Positions 6,522-8,699 of a stretch of DNA of 8,699 nt are shown here, in pieces. The stretch is taken from assembly GCA_948664205.1 (NCBI GenBank), contig CAPNDH010000049.1, forward strand, positions 1 to 8,699, read 5' to 3'. The position numbers and the translations under genes were made by a program. A model generated the notes under the pieces. The model saw only the letters and a list, made by a program, of their open reading frames with translations, was not told the origin of the DNA and did no database searches. Position 1 is the stretch's first letter. Each line of letters begins with the position of its first letter. The stretch is from an uncultured Clostridia bacterium (GTDB lineage: Bacteria > Bacillota > Clostridia > TANB77 > CAG-508).

Positions 6522-6604
6522 ATTTGCATATTTATGTTAAATGTGTTATAATGATAGCGTAACAGTCAACAACTTATATTTGAAAGAGAGGTTTGCTTTA
6601 TGAA
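6522..6604 (+). repeat. dispersed repeat, copy A: promoter/leader of small-protein cassette
   Basis: A 31-base block (6522-6552) is identical to 8307-8337, and a 26-base block (6579-6604) covering the ribosome binding site and start codon is identical to 8365-8390. The bases between are only partly alike. Each copy lies within the 96-base gap upstream of a minus-strand suf gene. The pattern suggests one element duplicated inside the suf locus, with the promoter and translation start kept under selection. Confidence 0.
6524..6552 (+). promoter_or_regulatory. strong sigma-A-type promoter for small protein A
   Basis: TTGCAT (6524-6529), a 17-base spacer and a perfect TATAAT (6547-6552). Transcription would begin near 6559 and leave a leader of about 40 bases before the ATG at 6600. 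The spacer holds an inverted repeat ATTTA-TGT-TAAAT (6530-6542), well placed for a repressor. The same promoter, base for base, precedes copy B. Confidence 0.
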
Positions 6605-6743
6605 GAAGAGTACTGCTGTGGCTATTGAATTTTTGATTTGTGTTATTGGATTAGTCTATATGGGATTTTCAATTTTAAACGTTGTATTCGTTACTGTAGC
6701 TTTTTTACTTTTCAGCGCTTGTACCATATTTGATGGTAAGTAA
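6600..6743 (+). CDS. small hydrophobic membrane protein A (47 aa), unknown
   Basis: This short gene encodes MKKSTAVAIE...CTIFDGK and is supported by its setting: a consensus promoter, AGAGAGG eight bases before the ATG, and an intrinsic terminator 27 bases after the TAA. The protein is basic at the N-terminus (KK) and otherwise strongly hydrophobic. It probably has two membrane segments, about 7-22 and 26-41, with a short hinge. It points against the suf operon and sits between sufB and sufD. It resembles protein B (8386-8532) in length, MKKS start, two-segment layout and one cysteine near residue 41, but the sequences have diverged. I do not recognise the family. A type I toxin-like peptide, a small membrane regulator or a bacteriocin-like peptide are all possible. 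Confidence 0.
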   Translation: MKKSTAVAIEFLICVIGLVYMGFSILNVVFVTVAFLLFSACTIFDGK

Positions 6744-6769
6744 AAAACATAGCTCTTATAAGTTCTCAT

Positions 6770-6800
6770 TACTGTCTCAGAAATTGAGGCAGTATTTTTT
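6770..6800 (+). terminator. intrinsic terminator of small gene A
   Basis: TACTGTCTCA-GAAAT-TGAGGCAGTA forms a 10-pair stem with one G-U pair, followed by a T-run at 6795-6800. No T-run exists on the other strand, so it acts on plus-strand transcripts only and should let suf transcription pass. The loop GAAAT is the same as in copy B. The next 88 bases up to the sufB stop are AT-rich, and I find no feature in them beyond a weak minus-strand TATAAT at 6807-6802. Confidence 0.
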
Positions 6801-6888
6801 ATATTATAATAAAGTACTATATTTAAAGTTATAGAGTAGCGCGAAATGAGTAATTTAACACGCAAAGGTGGCAAATCAATTTCCTTCT

Positions 6889-8289
6889 TTAGCCTATTGA
6901 GCCTTCTAGTTCTAGGTTTATTAGGTTGTTCATTTCCACAGCATATTCTATTGGAAGTTCTTTGGAGATTGGGTAGGCAAATCCTCTTACTATCATAGCT
7001 TTGGCGTCTTCTTCTGATAATCCTCTACTCATTAGGTAAAATATTGTTTTGTCACTTATTTTTCCTATTTTTGCTTCGTGTGAGAATTCTACGTCGTCTG
7101 TTCTTATGTCACTGGTTGGTATTGTGTCTGATATTGATTTGTCGTCTAGCATTAGTGATTCACATGATACTGATGATTTTGAGCCTTTGGCGTTTTCGTT
7201 TATACGTACTAGTGAACGGTAGGTACATTTTCCTCCGTTTTTTGATATTGATTTGGCATTTACTACACTTGATGTGTTTGGAGCATTGTGTACTACTTTG
7301 AAGCCATTATCTAGGTTTTGCCCTGCTCCTGCAAATGATATTCCTGTGAATTCTGTTTTTGCTCCTTCTCCATTTAGTATACTCATTGGGTATAACATTG
7401 ATATTTTTGAGCCGAATGAGCCTGATACCCAGTCTATTTGTGCATTTTTTCCGCATATTGCTTTTTTTGTATTTAGGTTTAACATGTTTTTTGACCAGTT
7501 TTCTATTGTTGAGTATCTTAAATATGCGTTGTCTTTTACATATAGTTCTACGCATCCTGCGTGTAGGTTTACTTTGTTATATTTGGGTGCACTACATCCT
7601 TCTATAAAGTGAAGGCTTGCTCCTTCTTCTACTATTATTAGTGTGTGTTCAAATTGACCTGATTCTGGTGAGTTAAGCCTGAAATATGATTGAAGTGGTA
7701 TATCTACGTGTACATTTTTTGGTACATATACAAATGAACCACCTGACCATACTGCACCATGAAGAGCTACAAATTTGTGGTCATGTACTGGCACACATTT
7801 CATAAAGTGTGCTTTTACTAACTCTGGGTATTCCCTTACTGCTGTTTCCATATCTGTGTATACTACACCTTGTTTTATTAAGTCCTCCTTCATACTGTGG
7901 TATACTACTTCTGAGTCGTATTGTGCACCCACTCCTGCTAGTGATGTTTTTTCAGCTTCTGGAATTCCTAGTTTATCAAATGTGCTTTTTATATCTTCTG
8001 GTACATCTTCCCAAGAATTATTTAGCTTTGATTTAGGTCTTACATAAGTTGCTATTTCGTCCATATTAAGTTCTGACAAATCTGGTCCCCAAGTTGGTAA
8101 TTCTAGTTTATTGTAGACTTCTAGTGCTTTTAACCTAAACTCTTTCATCCACTCTGGGTCGTTTTTTTGTTTTGATATTTCTTCTATTATTTCTGGTGTT
8201 AAACCTTTTTTTATTTTGAATTCGTATTCGTCTTTGTTTTTTATATCATATATATTTCGGTTTATTTCATCTATGTTTGTTTTTGACAT
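6889..8289 (-). CDS. sufB: Fe-S cluster assembly scaffold protein SufB
   Basis: Core scaffold of the SufBCD complex, where iron-sulfur clusters are built. It has 466 residues, the standard length for SufB, with an intact frame and no CGG codon. ALHGAVWSGGSFVYVPKNV (176-194) and EGCSAPKY (230-237) are hallmark stretches of the beta-helix domain. Cys376 in VSCESLML matches E. coli SufB Cys405, and His404-Glu405 in EFSHEAKIGK match the conserved C-terminal cluster-site residues. The C-terminus IFYLMSRGLSEEDAKAMIVRGF is typical. The ATG at 8289 has GGAAAGGAA in front of it. Downstream, a 385-base gap carrying a plus-strand small gene separates it from sufD, whereas these genes usually adjoin. Confidence 0.
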   Translation of the reverse strand: MSKTNIDEINRNIYDIKNKDEYEFKIKKGLTPEIIEEISKQKNDPEWMKEFRLKALEVYNKLELPTWGPDLSELNMDEIATYVRPKSKLNNSWEDVPEDIKSTFDKLGIPEAEKTSLAGVGAQYDSEVVYHSMKEDLIKQGVVYTDMETAVREYPELVKAHFMKCVPVHDHKFVALHGAVWSGGSFVYVPKNVHVDIPLQSYFRLNSPESGQFEHTLIIVEEGASLHFIEGCSAPKYNKVNLHAGCVELYVKDNAYLRYSTIENWSKNMLNLNTKKAICGKNAQIDWVSGSFGSKISMLYPMSILNGEGAKTEFTGISFAGAGQNLDNGFKVVHNAPNTSSVVNAKSISKNGGKCTYRSLVRINENAKGSKSSVSCESLMLDDKSISDTIPTSDIRTDDVEFSHEAKIGKISDKTIFYLMSRGLSEEDAKAMIVRGFAYPISKELPIEYAVEMNNLINLELEGSIG

Positions 8290-8306
8290 TTTTAATTCCT
8301 TTCCAA

Positions 8307-8390
8307 ATTTGCATATTTATGTTAAATGTGTTATAATTGTAATGTAACAAGTTAATAACTTTATTTTGAAAGAGAGGTTTGCTTTATGAA
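8307..8390 (+). repeat. dispersed repeat, copy B: promoter/leader of small-protein cassette
   Basis: Counterpart of 6522-6604, with identical 31-base and 26-base end blocks. It lies in the 96-base gap upstream of sufB, exactly the same length as the gap upstream of sufD. Between the blocks it carries AAGTT-AAT-AACTT (about 8350-8362), which copy A lacks. Confidence 0.
8309..8337 (+). promoter_or_regulatory. strong sigma-A-type promoter for small protein B
   Basis: TTGCAT (8309-8314), a 17-base spacer and TATAAT (8332-8337), the same as in copy A. The spacer carries the inverted repeat ATTTA-TGT-TAAAT (8315-8327). I could not find a convincing minus-strand promoter for sufB in this gap, so sufB transcription may start further right. 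Confidence 0.
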
Positions 8391-8532
8391 AAAGTCCATT
8401 TCAATTTTTCTCATTATTGTAGGGCTTCTATTTTTTGCAGTAGGTCTTTTTACTGAAAATGTGATTTGCTTACGCATTTCATGTATATTGTTCGCTATTA
8501 CTGCTGCATGTTCACTTATTAAGAAAAAATGA
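8386..8532 (+). CDS. small hydrophobic membrane protein B (48 aa), unknown
   Basis: This gene encodes MKKSISIFLII...CSLIKKK. It has a consensus promoter, AGAGAGG eight bases before the ATG and a perfect terminator starting 12 bases after the TGA. Lysines cap both ends and the interior is hydrophobic, with two likely membrane segments at about 5-22 and 27-44. It is transcribed divergently from sufB. It appears paralogous to protein A from its identical leader, start region, size and layout. No family recognised; the same alternatives apply, with a toxin-like or signalling peptide the most natural guesses for a duplicated peptide of this type. Confidence 0.
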   Translation: MKKSISIFLIIVGLLFFAVGLFTENVICLRISCILFAITAACSLIKKK

Positions 8533-8544
8533 TTAATCTCTTAT

Positions 8545-8580
8545 TACTGCCTTAGAAATTAAGGCAGTATTTCTTTTTTA
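8545..8580 (+). terminator. intrinsic terminator of small gene B
   Basis: TACTGCCTTA-GAAAT-TAAGGCAGTA is a perfect 10-pair stem (8545-8569), followed by a T-rich tract interrupted by single C and A bases. It shares its loop and stem tips with the terminator of gene A. Confidence 0.
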
Positions 8581-8656
8581 TTTTTTATGCTAGCACTTGT
8601 TTGTTTCGATTATTTTTGTTTTGCAATTATTTTAATTTTCTATCTTGTTTCCGCGT

Positions 8657-8679
8657 TGGGGACAGTCCCTCTTGGGACA
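8657..8679. repeat. REP-like GGGGACAGTCCC unit at right end
   Basis: GGGGACAGTCCC followed by a GTCCC-tctt-GGGAC inverted pair. It belongs to the same GTCCC family as the repeat after mnmA. It may continue past the window. The bases between the terminator and this repeat (8581-8656) are AT-rich, and I see no gene in them on either strand. Confidence 0.
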
Positions 8680-8699
8680 TCTTCGATTACCCAAGGGGG

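Noticed and set aside
6504..6599. Known Fur, PerR or IscR operator in the divergent gap
   Set aside because: I could not match any established consensus with confidence, so only the inverted repeat itself is reported.
6656..6874. Minus-strand frame of 72 codons between sufB and sufD
   Set aside because: It uses a TTG start, lacks a good ribosome binding site, and overlaps antisense to small gene A and its terminator, which have far better support.
8630..8699. Possible end of a minus-strand gene reading through the REP-like unit
   Set aside because: The short open frame (PLGNRRCPKRDCPQRG...) is what GTCCC-type repeats give when translated. No family is recognisable and the frame is only partial.

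Overview
The window is a very AT-rich stretch of a low-GC Firmicutes-type (Bacillota) genome. A Clostridia-like anaerobe is my best guess, based on a SUF iron-sulfur operon of the sufB-sufD-sufS-sufU type, a SufU scaffold protein, a cysteine-rich clostridial-style MnmA and an FtsX/BceB-type transporter. Nearly all coding is on the minus strand. I saw no rRNA, tRNA, CRISPR array, phage or transposase gene.

In minus-strand order, from right to left: sufB (8289-6889), sufD (6503-5458, read through two +1 shifts), sufS (5450-4221), a small nucleoside-deoxyribosyltransferase-like protein (4197-3799), sufU (3786-3355) and mnmA (3292-2240). SufS takes sulfur from cysteine and SufU accepts it. SufB and SufD are the scaffold on which the cluster is built, and MnmA is a sulfur consumer that thiolates tRNA. 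A REP-like GTCCC repeat closes this block. A separate ABC unit follows: a LolD/MacB-type ATPase (2007-1332, read through one +1 shift) and an FtsX-type permease that starts with TTG at 1326 and runs off the left edge. sufC is not in the window.

Two plus-strand cassettes lie against the operon, one upstream of sufD (6504-6800) and one upstream of sufB (8290-8580). Each has the same TTGCAT-17 bp-TATAAT promoter, the same ribosome binding region, a 47 or 48 codon hydrophobic protein and a terminator with the same GAAAT loop. They are diverged copies of one element.

The most remarkable signal concerns translation. Three frame breaks interrupt otherwise normal genes: the Walker A loop of the ATPase, and two places in sufD. 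All three have the same form: an in-frame CGG codon in the context NNA CGG AAA, with the correct protein resuming one base later on GGA. In each case the four bases CGGA stand where the family expects one glycine. These are the only three in-frame CGG codons I could find in the window's genes; the other CGG trinucleotides on the coding strands are out of frame. This fits programmed or obligatory +1 frameshifting, or quadruplet decoding CGGA=Gly, at a codon otherwise unused in this genome. A systematic sequence error remains the main alternative.
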